Assembly: GCF_047468865.1 (NCBI RefSeq)
Contig: NZ_JBLGTV010000003.1
Location: forward strand, 262,889-326,888
Length of the DNA: 64,000 nt
From: Castellaniella hirudinis_A
GTDB taxonomy: Bacteria; Pseudomonadota; Gammaproteobacteria; Burkholderiales; Burkholderiaceae_B
Reading direction: 5' to 3'
In this document: positions 26,019-36,046 of the stretch, one piece after another
How the letters are laid out: each line of letters opens with the position of its first letter
Position numbering within the stretch: position 1 is the first letter of the stretch
Program-made: the position numbers and the translations under genes
Notes under the pieces: generated by a model
Seen by the model: the letters and a program-made list of their open reading frames with translations, nothing else
The model's database searches: none
What the model was told of the DNA's origin: nothing

Positions 26019-26830
26019 TCGACACGCATTGCCACCTGGATGCCGCCGAATTCGACGCGGATCGCCAGGCGGTGCTGGCCCGGGCGCAGGCGGCCGGTGT
26101 GCGGCGGATCGTGATCCCCGCCGTGGGCCGCCGGAATTTCCAGACGGTTCGGGATTTGGCCTGGGCCTGGCCCGGTGGGCGCTATGCCCTGGGTATCCAT
26201 CCTTTGTGCGTGGCTGAGGCGCAAGCGTCGGACTTGGCCGCCTTGGAAACTTGCCTGATGAATTGGCGCGATGACCCCCGGCTGGTGGCCATCGGAGAAA
26301 TCGGCCTGGATTTTTTCGTCCCCGCCCGCAGCGGCCCGGCGGCGCGCAGCCGCCAGGAACAGGTGTATGCGGCGCAACTGGCCCTGGCCCGGCGCTTCGG
26401 CCTGCCCGTGCTGCTGCATGGGCGCCGATCCCAGGATACGCTGCTGAAATATCTGCGCCGCCAGCCGCCCATCGGCGGGATTGCCCACGCTTTCAATGGC
26501 AGCTTTCAACAGGCTCGGCAGTTTCTCGGCCTGGGCTTCGCGCTGGGCATGGGGGGCGCCTTGACGTTCGACCGGGCTTTGCAGATCCGCCGCCTGGCGG
26601 CCCAACTGCCCGCCAGCGCGCTGGTGCTGGAGACCGACGCGCCCGACATGGCCCCCGCCTGGCTGGGGCGCGATGACCAGGGCCGGCGCGCGCCCGCCCG
26701 CAACGAACCTGCCGAAATCGCCCGCATTGCCGCTTGCCTGGCGGCGCTGCGGGCCAGCCCGACGGACGCCGTGATCGCCCAATGCGCGGAAAATGCGCAG
26801 CGCGTGCTGCCGCGCCTGGCGGGGGAATGA
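26012..26830 (+). CDS. tatD: TatD-family metal-dependent DNase
   Basis: The 272-residue TIM-barrel hydrolase carries the TatD metal ligands: HCH in DTHCHLDAAEFD, Glu in IGEIGLDFF, His in VLLHGRRS, His in GIAHAFNGS and Asp in VLETDAPD. The family removes 3' nucleotides from DNA and RNA, including DNA repair and Tat-associated roles. The ATG at 26012 overlaps the lolD stop by seven bases. Confidence 0.92.
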   Translation: MLIDTHCHLDAAEFDADRQAVLARAQAAGVRRIVIPAVGRRNFQTVRDLAWAWPGGRYALGIHPLCVAEAQASDLAALETCLMNWRDDPRLVAIGEIGLDFFVPARSGPAARSRQEQVYAAQLALARRFGLPVLLHGRRSQDTLLKYLRRQPPIGGIAHAFNGSFQQARQFLGLGFALGMGGALTFDRALQIRRLAAQLPASALVLETDAPDMAPAWLGRDDQGRRAPARNEPAEIARIAACLAALRASPTDAVIAQCAENAQRVLPRLAGE

Positions 26831-26987
26831 CGCTCGGCAGTCCTTGCCCTTACCCTGACGTGATGTCGCAGGCGCGGCACCAATCCGAGGGCGGTGGCCG
26901 CGCGACGGATTGATCCCATGGCCCTGGATTTGTCCTGTCGCCTTGGCGTAGTGTGCTTTCTTCCACTCAGGCAGACAGAGACACACG

Positions 26988-29606
26988 ATGAAGGGGCGCT
27001 TGATCGTTGCCGCGGGCTTATCGGGGGTGATGCTGATTCATCGGCAGGCCGAGCTGCCGGGGTGGCCTGGATTATTGTCCTGGGGATTATTGCCCCTGGC
27101 GTTGCTGGCCGGGGCTGGATATGGCCTGCGCCAAGGTAGCGGGACAGGCGGTGGCGGGACAGGCCGTTTCAGCGGCCTGTTGCGTATGGCCCGATTATCG
27201 GGCCTGTGCCTGCTGGCGGCCTGGCTGGCCGCCGTCACCACCAGCCTGTGGGCGCAGCAGCGCCTGGATCAGGCCCTGGCCCCGGGCAATGTGGATCGTG
27301 TGTCCCGGGTGACTTTGCGCGTGGCGGGTCTGCCGCGCCTGCGGCCCGACCGCATCCGCTTCGAGGCCGATGTGCTGGATGCCCACCCGGCGGGGGTGCC
27401 CGCCCGGATCGTGGTCACTTGGCCCGCCGCCGGGTGGCGCAGCCCCTATGCGGCGGCCCGGGCGGCCGATCCGCCGTTTCCCGAGATTCATGCGGGCCAG
27501 GTCTGGCGCATGGCCCTGGTGCTGCGGCCCATCCAGGCGGCGCAAAATACGGCGGCCTTCGATTATGAAGGCCATGTCTTTGCCGCTGGTATTCGGGCCA
27601 GCGGCACGGTGCGCGGCCAGCCCGGCTATCTGCGCGACGAGCCGTGGCACAGCCTGGCCACGGTGGCGGATCGGGCGCGCCATCGAATCCGCCAGGCCAT
27701 GGCGCCGCACCTGGAAGGCAAGCGCTATGGGGCGGTGTTGCGGGCGCTGGCGATCGGCGACCAGGATGGCATGGACGATGCCGATTGGGCCGTGTTCAAC
27801 CGCACGGGCCTGACCCACCTGGTGTCGATTTCAGGCTCGCACATCACCATGCTGGCCGGTCTGGGCGGATTGTCGATGGCGTGGGCCTGGCGGCGTGTCA
27901 GTTGGCGGGGCCGCCTGCTGGCCGAGCGCTGGCCAGCGCGCCGGGCGGGGGCTTGCGCCGCCTTGGTCGTGGCCTGGCTGTACTGCCTGCTGGCGGGGTG
28001 GGGCGTGCCGGCGCAACGCACTTTCATGATGCTGGCGGTGGTGGCCGGGGCGCAGGCGCTGCAGTTGCGCTTGAGCGGCCCCCGGGTGCTGGCCCTGGCC
28101 GCCGTGGCCGTGGTGGCGCTGGATCCCTGGTCGGTGCTGGCCAGTGGATTCTGGCTGTCGTTCACGGCGGTCGGGGTGCTGTTGGCCGTGAGTCTGGATC
28201 GTGACGGCGGCGTGGCCGCTCAAACGCCGCGGATCGCGCCGCCCGCGCCGTCGTCGCCATTGCCGTCGTCGCTGTCGGCATCGGCCGCCCGCTGGCAACG
28301 CATGGCCCGGGGCCTGCGCCTGGCCGCCCGCGTGCAAGGGGCGATCACCTTGGCCCTGGCTCCGGTGCTGGCCTGGATGTTTCATGAGGTCTCGCTGGTG
28401 TCGCCGCTGGCCAATGCCTATGCCATCCCGCTGATTGAGTTGCTGGTCACGCCTTTGTCGCTGCTGCTGGCCGCGTGCGCCGTGATCCCCGGTCTATCGA
28501 CGGTGGCCGCGGGCTTGGCCTGGCTGGCGCATACGGTATTGGAAGGCCTGATGATTCCTACCGTGTGGCTGGCGGCCTTGCCTACCTTGCCGGTCGCCGC
28601 CGGCCCGATGGGGCTGTATGGGCTGGCGCTGGCCGGCGTGGCGGTCGCTTTATGGCCTGCCGGTCTCCCGAGCCGTTCTTGGGCCAAGTGGGCGGCTTGT
28701 CCCCATGTTTCCCGCTGGCGCCGTCTGGGCTGGCTGGCCCTGTTGCCCATGGCGCTGTGGTCGCCGCCTCGTCCGGCGGACGGCGAGTGGGATTTGCATG
28801 CCCTGGATGTGGGGCAGGGCAGCGCCTTGCTGATCCGCACGGCGCGGCATGCCTTTTTGTTTGACGCCGGCCCCCGCCATGCGCGCGACCGCGATGAAGG
28901 GGCCAATACGGTGCTGCCGGCCGCCCGGGCCTTGGGGGTGCGGCGTCTGGATGTCCTGGTTGTGTCCCATGCGGATCTGGATCATGCCGGCGGGGTGCGC
29001 AGCGTCTTGGCGGGCTTGCCTGTGCAACAAAGTTTCAGTTCGTTCGACCTGGATCGCTGGCTGCGCCGCGAGGCCCGCCTGCTGCAGGCCGGCCCCGCGT
29101 TACAGCCGTTGGCGGCAACGCCCTGCCAGTTTGGCGGCCGCTGGCAGGTGGATGGCGTGCACTTCGAGTTCTTGTGGCCCTTGGACGTGCGCCCTGAACG
29201 CAAAGGCGCGCAGGCCAACGCCGGCAGCTGCGTGCTGCGCGTGCGGGGCCGCCATCACAGCCTGCTGCTGACGGGCGATATCGACGCGCATACCGAAGCC
29301 AGGCTGGTGGATCGCGGCCTGACGCCGGTGGATGTGGTGGTGGCGGCCCACCATGGTTCGCGCACCTCGTCTTCGGCGGCCTTTGTCCAGGCGGTTGCCG
29401 CGCGCCATGTGATCATGCAGGTGGGCCGATGGAACCGCCACGGGCATCCCGCCGATGCCGTGGCCCGGCGCTGGCGGCGCGCCGGCGCCCGCCTTTGGCG
29501 CACCGATTGGCAGGGCGGGGTAAATGCCCAGTCGCGCGCGGAGGGGCTGTCGTTGTACAGTGTCCTGGAGTCGTCCCGGCGGTACTGGCATGGGCAGCGC
29601 CCCTGA
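26988..29606 (+). CDS. comEC: ComEC/Rec2 DNA-uptake channel
   Basis: The 872-residue inner-membrane protein has N-terminal TMs, a soluble OB-like domain (about 90-230), the Competence membrane domain (about 240-560, with NRTGLTHLVSISGSHITMLAG) and a C-terminal metallo-beta-lactamase-like domain (ALDVGQGSALLIRT, VVSHADLDHAGG, VVAAHHGSRTSSS). It imports single-stranded DNA during natural transformation. The 157-base gap to tatD shows no obvious gene. No other competence genes are in view. Confidence 0.93.
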   Translation: MKGRLIVAAGLSGVMLIHRQAELPGWPGLLSWGLLPLALLAGAGYGLRQGSGTGGGGTGRFSGLLRMARLSGLCLLAAWLAAVTTSLWAQQRLDQALAPGNVDRVSRVTLRVAGLPRLRPDRIRFEADVLDAHPAGVPARIVVTWPAAGWRSPYAAARAADPPFPEIHAGQVWRMALVLRPIQAAQNTAAFDYEGHVFAAGIRASGTVRGQPGYLRDEPWHSLATVADRARHRIRQAMAPHLEGKRYGAVLRALAIGDQDGMDDADWAVFNRTGLTHLVSISGSHITMLAGLGGLSMAWAWRRVSWRGRLLAERWPARRAGACAALVVAWLYCLLAGWGVPAQRTFMMLAVVAGAQALQLRLSGPRVLALAAVAVVALDPWSVLASGFWLSFTAVGVLLAVSLDRDGGVAAQTPRIAPPAPSSPLPSSLSASAARWQRMARGLRLAARVQGAITLALAPVLAWMFHEVSLVSPLANAYAIPLIELLVTPLSLLLAACAVIPGLSTVAAGLAWLAHTVLEGLMIPTVWLAALPTLPVAAGPMGLYGLALAGVAVALWPAGLPSRSWAKWAACPHVSRWRRLGWLALLPMALWSPPRPADGEWDLHALDVGQGSALLIRTARHAFLFDAGPRHARDRDEGANTVLPAARALGVRRLDVLVVSHADLDHAGGVRSVLAGLPVQQSFSSFDLDRWLRREARLLQAGPALQPLAATPCQFGGRWQVDGVHFEFLWPLDVRPERKGAQANAGSCVLRVRGRHHSLLLTGDIDAHTEARLVDRGLTPVDVVVAAHHGSRTSSSAAFVQAVAARHVIMQVGRWNRHGHPADAVARRWRRAGARLWRTDWQGGVNAQSRAEGLSLYSVLESSRRYWHGQRP

Positions 29607-29772
29607 TGGTTTGTCCGGCGCATTCGGCTTCAAGCCCCGGCGCCGGGCAGGGCACTAGTGGTTAATCCGCTCTTGTGTTGGATCGCAAGATCGGCGATGA
29701 TGCGCCAGCCGTCCACAAGACGACAATTGCCCGCCCGCGGGTTAATGGCAAATCCAAAAGATTGTTCCGACC

Positions 29773-31005
29773 ATGACACAGACACCCCTGAAATTCTACG
29801 TTCCAGAGCCCTCTGGGCGTCCCGGTCAGGCGACCGATTTCTCGTATTTACGGCTGCAGCCGGCAGGCGCGGCCCGAAAACCCCCCATCGACACCATTCC
29901 CTACGACACGCGCGACCTGGCCCTGGGGCTCATCCGCGTGCTGGACGACGATGGCCAGGCCCAGGGCCCCTGGGCCGAGGATATCCCCGACGACGACACG
30001 CTGCGGCGCGGCATGCAGGCCATGATCAAGACCCGCGTCTTCGATGCGCGCATGGTCATCGCCCAGCGCCAGAAAAAAACCTCGTTCTACATGCAGTGCC
30101 TGGGCGAAGAAGCCATCGCCATCGGCCAGTCCCTGGCCTTGCGCGATGGCGACATGCATTTCCCGTCCTATCGGCAGCAGGGCCTGCTGATCGCCCAGGA
30201 CTACCCCCTGTTCGACATGATGTGCCAGATCTTTTCCAACGACAAAGATCCGCTCAAGGGCCGCCAGCTGCCGGTGTTGTACTCCGTGCCCGAAAAAGGC
30301 TTTTTCACACTGTCGGGCAATCTGGGCACGCAGATGCCTCAGGCGGTCGGCTGGGCCATGGCCTCGGCCATCAAGGGCGATACCCGCATCGCCTGCGGCT
30401 GGATCGGCGACGGTGCCACGGCCGAGTCCGACTACCAGACCGCCCTGTTGTTTGCCAATGTGTACCGGGCGCCGGTCATCCTCAATGTCATCAACAACCA
30501 GTGGGCCATTTCCACCTTTCAGGCGGTGGCCGGGGGCGAGGGCATCACGCTGGCGGCGCGTGGCATCGGCTCCAACGTGGCCTCGCTGCGGGTGGACGGC
30601 AATGATTTCCTGGCGGTGTATGCGGCGTCCCGCTGGGCCGCCGACCGGGCGCGCAACAACCACGGCGCTACCCTGATCGAATGGGTCAGCTACCGCGCCG
30701 GGCCGCATTCCACCTCGGACGATCCCTCCAAGTACCGCCCCGCCGACGACTGGTCGCGCTTCCCCCTGGGCGATCCCATCGACCGCTTCGAGCAATATCT
30801 GATCCAGCGCGGCCTCTGGTCCGAGAAAGAACACCAGGAAACCCAAAAGGCCTGCGAGGCCGAAGTCGTGGCGGCCCAGAAAAAGGCCGAAGCCCACGGC
30901 ACGCTGGCCACGGGGCGCACGAGCAGCGTGGCCACCATGTTCGAAGACGTCTACAAGGAAATGCCGGAACACCTGCGCCGCCAGCGCCAGGAACTGGGGG
31001 TGTAA
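29773..31005 (+). CDS. bkdA1: Branched-chain 2-oxoacid dehydrogenase E1 alpha
   Basis: The 410-residue thiamine-diphosphate subunit of the complex decarboxylates 2-oxoisovalerate and its relatives from valine, leucine and isoleucine. The ThDP motif GDG(A)...NN is seen as WIGDGATAESDYQTALLFANVYRAPVILNVINNQ, and the phosphorylation-loop region RAGPHSTSDDPSKYR is conserved. The long N-terminal extension (about 60 residues) is typical of the bacterial BkdA1 type. It is the first gene of bkdA1-bkdA2-bkdB-lpdV. Confidence 0.94.
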   Translation: MTQTPLKFYVPEPSGRPGQATDFSYLRLQPAGAARKPPIDTIPYDTRDLALGLIRVLDDDGQAQGPWAEDIPDDDTLRRGMQAMIKTRVFDARMVIAQRQKKTSFYMQCLGEEAIAIGQSLALRDGDMHFPSYRQQGLLIAQDYPLFDMMCQIFSNDKDPLKGRQLPVLYSVPEKGFFTLSGNLGTQMPQAVGWAMASAIKGDTRIACGWIGDGATAESDYQTALLFANVYRAPVILNVINNQWAISTFQAVAGGEGITLAARGIGSNVASLRVDGNDFLAVYAASRWAADRARNNHGATLIEWVSYRAGPHSTSDDPSKYRPADDWSRFPLGDPIDRFEQYLIQRGLWSEKEHQETQKACEAEVVAAQKKAEAHGTLATGRTSSVATMFEDVYKEMPEHLRRQRQELGV

Positions 31006-31007
31006 TC

Positions 31008-32045
31008 ATGGAACAGAAAAAACTCAAGACGCGCCCCATGACCATGATCCAGGCCCTGCGTTCGGCCATGGACATCATGCTGGAGCGCGATGACAACGTC
31101 GTCATCTTCGGCGAAGACGTCGGCTATTTTGGCGGGGTATTCCGCTGCACCGAAGGCCTGCAGGCCAAGTATGGCCAGCCGCGGGTGTTCGATGCCCCGA
31201 TTTCCGAGAGCGGCATCGTGGCGGCCGCCGTGGGCATGGGGGCCTATGGCCTGCGGCCCGTGGTCGAAATTCAGTTCGCCGATTATTTCTATCCGGCCGC
31301 CGACCAGATTTTCTCCGAAGCGGCCCGTCTGCGCTATCGCTCGGCCGGGGGCTTTACCGCGCCGCTGACCATCCGCATGCCTTGCGGGGGCGGCATTTTC
31401 GGCGGCCAGACCCACAGCCAAAGCCCGGAGGCCCTGTTCACGCACGTGTCGGGGCTGCGCACGGTCATGCCGTCCAATCCCTACGACGCCAAGGGCTTGC
31501 TGATCAGCTCCATCGAAAACGACGACCCGGTCATCTTCCTCGAACCCAAGCGCCTGTACAACGGCCCCTTCGATGGCCACCACGACCAGCCCGTGGTGCC
31601 GTGGTCCAAGCACCCCCTGGGCAATGTCCCGGAAGGCTATTACACCGTGCCGCTGGACAAGGCGGCGCTGTACCGCGAAGGCCGCGAACTCACCGTCATC
31701 ACCTATGGCACCATGGTCTACGTGGCCGAGGTCGCCGCCCAGGAGGCCGGCATCGAGGCCGACATCATTGATCTGCGCAGCATCTGGCCGCTGGATCTGG
31801 ACACCATCCTGAATTCCGTGCGCAAGACCGGCCGCTGCGTGGTCTTGCACGAAGCCACGCGCACGGGCGGTTTCGGCGCAGAACTCTGCGCCCTGGTGCA
31901 GGAACACTGCTTTTATCACCTGGAGGCCCCGATCGAGCGCATCACGGGCTGGGACACGCCGTATCCCCATTCGCATGAATGGGCTTATTTCCCCGGCCCC
32001 AAACGGGTGGCCGAGGCATTCAAACGCGCGTTCCGGGAGGCATAA
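31008..32045 (+). CDS. bkdA2: Branched-chain 2-oxoacid dehydrogenase E1 beta
   Basis: The 345-residue partner of E1 alpha begins MEQKKLKTRPMTMIQALRSAMD and has the transketolase central and C-terminal domains (FGEDVGYFGGVFRCTEGL, VFDAPISESGIVAAAVGMG, EATRTGGFGAEL). The start follows the E1 alpha stop by two bases, and its TAA stop overlaps the E2 ATG. The long open frame extending upstream is read-through of another frame. Confidence 0.95.
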   Translation: MEQKKLKTRPMTMIQALRSAMDIMLERDDNVVIFGEDVGYFGGVFRCTEGLQAKYGQPRVFDAPISESGIVAAAVGMGAYGLRPVVEIQFADYFYPAADQIFSEAARLRYRSAGGFTAPLTIRMPCGGGIFGGQTHSQSPEALFTHVSGLRTVMPSNPYDAKGLLISSIENDDPVIFLEPKRLYNGPFDGHHDQPVVPWSKHPLGNVPEGYYTVPLDKAALYREGRELTVITYGTMVYVAEVAAQEAGIEADIIDLRSIWPLDLDTILNSVRKTGRCVVLHEATRTGGFGAELCALVQEHCFYHLEAPIERITGWDTPYPHSHEWAYFPGPKRVAEAFKRAFREA

Positions 32046-33433
32046 TGGGTATTCATATCATCAAGATGCCGGACATCGGCGAAGGCATCGCAGAAGTCGA
32101 GCTCGTCGAATGGCACGTGCAGCCGGGCGACGCCGTGGTCGAAGACCAGATCCTGGCCGACGTCATGACGGACAAGGCCACCGTCCAGGTGCCGTCCCCG
32201 GTGCAGGGCCGCGTGACCGCCCTGGGCGGCCAGGTGGGCGAAGTCATGGCGGTGGGCTCCGAGCTCATCCGCCTGGAGGTCGAAGGCGAGGGCAACGCGC
32301 ACACGTTCAAGACCCGGACGGCGGCGTCCCAGCCGGCCGCCGCTCAGGCAGCGGCGGCATCGGCCGATGCGGATGCCGCGCCGGCCGTGCCGGCGGCCCG
32401 CGCCGCCGCCGCGCCGCCGTCGTCCGCTCAGGCCGGCGTGGCGGCCAAGGCCAGCCCCGCGTCGCCTGCCGTGTCCGCCGCCGCCCCGGTGGCGGATGCG
32501 CAGCGGCCCGCCGCGCCGCATTCGACCGCGCACGCGCCCGCCCGCACGGCGGGCCAGCGGCCCCTGGCCTCGCCCGCCGTGCGCCGCCGCGCCTGGGATC
32601 TGGGTATTACCCTGCAGTACGTGCCGGGCAGCGGGCCGGCCGGCCGCATCACCCATGGCGACTTGGACGCCTGGCTGGCCCGCGACCGCAATGCCACGTC
32701 GCACCGCACCACGGGCACGCTGTACCAGTCGCACGACGAGGAAACCCAGGTGCCGGTCATCGGCCTGCGGCGCAAGATCGCCCAGAAAATGCAGGAGTCC
32801 AAGCGCCGCATCCCGCATTTCACCTATGTCGAGGAAATCGACGTCACCGAACTCGAATCCCTGCGGGCGCGGCTCAACGCCCAATACAGCACCCAGCGCG
32901 GCAAGCTGACCCTGCTGCCGTTCCTGGCCCGGGCCATCGTGCTGGCGCTGCGCGAATATCCGCAGATCAATGCGCGTTACGACGACGAGGCCGGGGTCGT
33001 CACCCAATACGGGGCGGTGCACCTGGGGGTGGCGGCCCAGACCGCCGCCGGCCTGATGGTGCCCGTGGTGCATCACGCCGAAACCCTGGATCTCTGGTCG
33101 TGCGCCGCCGAAGTGGCCCGCCTGGCCGAGGCCACGCGCCAGGGCAAGGCCGCGCGCGACGAGCTCACCGGCTCCACCATCACCTTGACCAGCCTGGGGG
33201 CCTTGGGGGGGATTGTTTCCACGCCCGTCATCAACCATCCCGAGGTCGCCATCGTGGGCGTCAACCGGGTGGTCGAACGGCCCGTCTTCCAGGAAGGCCG
33301 CGTGGTGGCGCGCAAGCTCATGAACCTGTCCTCGTCCTTTGATCATCGTGTGGTCGACGGCATGCACGCCGCCGAATTCATCCAGTGCATCCGGCGCTAC
33401 CTGGAATGCCCGGCGCTGTTGTTTGTGGAGTAA
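32045..33433 (+). CDS. bkdB: Branched-chain 2-oxoacid dehydrogenase E2 (dihydrolipoyl acyltransferase)
   Basis: The 462-residue core protein has one lipoyl domain (lipoyl Lys44 in MTDKATVQ), a long Ala/Pro linker, a peripheral-subunit-binding domain (about 175-215, ASPAVRRRAWDLGI) and a catalytic domain ending in DHRVVDGMHAAEF, which contains the catalytic histidine. It transfers the acyl group to CoA and scaffolds E1 and E3. Start and stop overlaps couple it to its neighbours. Confidence 0.95.
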   Translation: MGIHIIKMPDIGEGIAEVELVEWHVQPGDAVVEDQILADVMTDKATVQVPSPVQGRVTALGGQVGEVMAVGSELIRLEVEGEGNAHTFKTRTAASQPAAAQAAAASADADAAPAVPAARAAAAPPSSAQAGVAAKASPASPAVSAAAPVADAQRPAAPHSTAHAPARTAGQRPLASPAVRRRAWDLGITLQYVPGSGPAGRITHGDLDAWLARDRNATSHRTTGTLYQSHDEETQVPVIGLRRKIAQKMQESKRRIPHFTYVEEIDVTELESLRARLNAQYSTQRGKLTLLPFLARAIVLALREYPQINARYDDEAGVVTQYGAVHLGVAAQTAAGLMVPVVHHAETLDLWSCAAEVARLAEATRQGKAARDELTGSTITLTSLGALGGIVSTPVINHPEVAIVGVNRVVERPVFQEGRVVARKLMNLSSSFDHRVVDGMHAAEFIQCIRRYLECPALLFVE

Positions 33434-33439
33434 CCCAGC

Positions 33440-34852
33440 ATGTCCAATCCCATTCAAACCACCTTGCTGATTCTTGGCGGGGGGCCTGGCGGCTATGTGG
33501 CCGCCATCCGGGCCGGCCAGTTGGGGATTCCCACGGTGCTGGTCGAAGGGGCCACCCTGGGGGGCACCTGCCTGAACATCGGCTGCATTCCCTCCAAGGC
33601 CCTGATCCACGTGGCCGAGCAGTTCCACGCCCTGCAGGGCTATGCGGGCGATTCGCCCCTGGGCATCCGGGTTCAGGCACCGGCCCTCGACCTGGATCGC
33701 AGCATTGCCTGGAAGGACGCCATCGTCAAAAAACTCACCACCGGCATCGCGGCCTTGCTGAAAAAGCACAAAGTCACCGTGATGCAGGGCTGGGCCCGCA
33801 TCGTCGACGGCAAGACCGTGGACGTCGATCCCGTGGCCAAAGGCAAGGCGGGCGCGCCGCAGCGCATCCGCTGCGAACATCTGCTGCTGGCCACCGGCTC
33901 CGAGCCCGCGGCCTTGCCGTTCATGCCGTTCGGCGGGCCGGTCATCTCGTCCACCGAAGCCCTGTCGCCCAAGACACTGCCCAAGTCCCTGGCGGTCGTG
34001 GGCGGCGGCTACATCGGGCTGGAACTCGGCACGGTCTACCGCAAGCTGGGCGTCAAGGTCGACATCATCGAGGCCCAGGATCGCGTCCTGCCCGCCTATG
34101 ACGCCGACCTGGTCAAGCCTGTCCACAAGGCGCTGAAGTCCCTGGGCGTGGGGCTGCACCTGCAGACCCAGGTGTTGGGGCTGGCCGAAGACGGCAAGGG
34201 CCTGCGCATCCAGCCGCCCAAGGGCGAGGAGCAACTCCTGGCTGCCCAGCAGATTCTGGTGGCGGTGGGCCGCCGGCCCCGCAGCCGGGGCTTCGGGCTC
34301 AGTTCGTTGATGCTGGACATGGACGGCTTGGCGGTGCGGGTGGACGACCGCTGCCGCACGTCCATGACCGGGGTCTGGGCGATTGGCGATCTCACCGGCG
34401 AACCCATGCTGGCGCACCGGGCCATGGCCCAGGGCGAGTGCGTGGCCGAACAGATCGCCGGCAAGACCCGGCACTTCGTGCCCGCCGCCATTCCGGCGGT
34501 CTGCTTCACCGACCCCGAGGTCGTCACCTGCGGCCTGTCGCCCCAGCAGGCGCAGGCGGCGGGCATCGACGCCCTGGACGGCGTGTTTCCGCTGGCCGCC
34601 AACGGGCGCGCCCTGACCCTCGAATCCGCCGATGGCTTTGTGCGGGTGGTGGCGCGGCGCGACAACCACCTGATTCTGGGCTGGCAGGCCGTGGGCCGGG
34701 GGGTCTCCGAGTTCGCGGCGGCCTTTGGCCAGTCCATCGAACTCGGCGCCCGCCTGGAAGATGTGGGCCACACGATCCACGCCCATCCCACTCAGGGCGA
34801 GGCCATTCAAGAAGCCGCGTTGCGGGCCCTGGGTCAGGCCTTGCACATTTGA
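33440..34852 (+). CDS. lpdV: Dihydrolipoamide dehydrogenase E3
   Basis: The 470-residue FAD enzyme reoxidises the lipoyl groups of E2. It has FAD and NAD Rossmann motifs (ILGGGPGGYVAAIRAGQLG and VVGGGYIGLELGTVYRKLG), the redox pair Cys44/Cys49 in GGTCLNIGCIPSKA and the catalytic histidine in THPTQGE-like HAHPTQGEA near the C-terminus. It closes the bkd operon; a strong terminator follows. Confidence 0.95.
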   Translation: MSNPIQTTLLILGGGPGGYVAAIRAGQLGIPTVLVEGATLGGTCLNIGCIPSKALIHVAEQFHALQGYAGDSPLGIRVQAPALDLDRSIAWKDAIVKKLTTGIAALLKKHKVTVMQGWARIVDGKTVDVDPVAKGKAGAPQRIRCEHLLLATGSEPAALPFMPFGGPVISSTEALSPKTLPKSLAVVGGGYIGLELGTVYRKLGVKVDIIEAQDRVLPAYDADLVKPVHKALKSLGVGLHLQTQVLGLAEDGKGLRIQPPKGEEQLLAAQQILVAVGRRPRSRGFGLSSLMLDMDGLAVRVDDRCRTSMTGVWAIGDLTGEPMLAHRAMAQGECVAEQIAGKTRHFVPAAIPAVCFTDPEVVTCGLSPQQAQAAGIDALDGVFPLAANGRALTLESADGFVRVVARRDNHLILGWQAVGRGVSEFAAAFGQSIELGARLEDVGHTIHAHPTQGEAIQEAALRALGQALHI

Positions 34853-34875
34853 CGGCGGATCACCACAGCGGCGCA

Positions 34876-34914
34876 CAGCCCGCCACGCGCTTCAGGGCGC
34901 GGGCGGGCTGTTTT
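34876..34914 (+). terminator. Terminator of the bkd operon
   Basis: CAGCCCGCC (34876-34884) pairs with GGCGGGCTG (34902-34910), with an inner CGCGC/GCGCG stem, followed by TTTT. Confidence 0.85.
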
Positions 34915-35039
34915 GCAGATGCGCCGCAAGCGGTGCGGGATGACGCCGCCGCGCCTGGCCGGCGACGGGGCGGCCAGCTTGGCTACAATCAAGGCAAGCC
35001 CTTTATCAAGGCAAGCCTGTTGCCACAAGGAGTCTTCCC

Positions 35040-35972
35040 ATGTCCTCGCCCGCCGCCCCCCGCCTTCATTCCGTCACCTGCGCCAGCGCCGCCGGCCTGC
35101 ACCGCATGGCGTACTGGGAATGGGGCGATCCAGACAACGACCATGTCTTGTTGTGCGTCCATGGCCTGACGCGCACCGGGCGTGATTTCGACCTGCTGGC
35201 GCGGGCCCTGCAAGACCGCTACCGGGTGGTGTGCCCGGACGTGGCGGGCCGGGGCCGATCCGATTGGCTGGCCGATCCCGCCGCCTACGTGGTGCCGCAG
35301 TATGTGGCGGACATGGTCACCCTGATTGCCCGCCTGAATCCGGCGCGGCTGGATTGGCTGGGCACGTCCATGGGCGGGCTGATCGGCCTGGGCCTGGCCG
35401 GGGCCGCCGTGGCTTCGCCGCTGCTGCGGCCCGCGCGCGGGCCCTGGGGGCTGGGGGCCGCCCCGGATGTGCCGTTGGGGCGCATGGTGTTCAACGACAT
35501 CGGCCCGGTTCTGGACCGCGAGGGCCTGGCGCGCATCGCCGATTACGTGGGCCAGGATATCCGTTTCGACCGCTTCCCGCAGGCCGTGGATTATGTCCGT
35601 TCGGTGTCGCAGGGCTTTGGCCCGCATGACGCGGACGGCTGGGCCGCCCTGACCGAGCATGTGTTCCATGAGCAGGACGGCCAATGGATCAAACACTACG
35701 ATCTGCGCATGGCCCAGCCCTTTGCCCTGCAGACGCCCGAGGCCCTGGACGCGGCGGAAACCCTGCTGTGGCAGGCCTGGGATCACCTGCCCATGCCGTT
35801 GCTGGTGCTGCGCGGCGCGGATTCCGATATCCTGCCGGCGGCGGCCTTGAAGGACATGCTGGCGCGCAACCCGCGGGCCCGCAGCGTCGAGTTTGCCGGC
35901 GTGGGCCACGCCCCCACGCTGCGCAGCCCGGATCAGATCGACGCGATCCGGCGGTTTTTGCTGGCGGATTAG
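35040..35972 (+). CDS. Alpha/beta hydrolase
   Basis: The 310-residue hydrolase has the oxyanion motif HGLTRTGRDF, the nucleophile elbow GTSMGG (Ser), an Asp in LLVLRGADSDIL and the catalytic His in GVGHAPTL. It has no signal peptide. The class covers esterases and ring-cleavage hydrolases, and substrate cannot be assigned. AAGGAG precedes the ATG. It stands between the bkd terminator and the PHP gene. Confidence 0.82.
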   Translation: MSSPAAPRLHSVTCASAAGLHRMAYWEWGDPDNDHVLLCVHGLTRTGRDFDLLARALQDRYRVVCPDVAGRGRSDWLADPAAYVVPQYVADMVTLIARLNPARLDWLGTSMGGLIGLGLAGAAVASPLLRPARGPWGLGAAPDVPLGRMVFNDIGPVLDREGLARIADYVGQDIRFDRFPQAVDYVRSVSQGFGPHDADGWAALTEHVFHEQDGQWIKHYDLRMAQPFALQTPEALDAAETLLWQAWDHLPMPLLVLRGADSDILPAAALKDMLARNPRARSVEFAGVGHAPTLRSPDQIDAIRRFLLAD

Positions 35973-36046
35973 ACGAGCGCCCTGGGCATCGCCGGGGGCC
36001 GGCCTGCGGGCGCAGGATGCCGGCTTCCCCGGTCAAGAGAGATTTC

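Noticed and set aside
31985..34876. 963-codon open frame antisense to bkdB-lpdV
   Set aside because: Same GC-driven shadow effect. The sense genes have clear domains and coupled starts.
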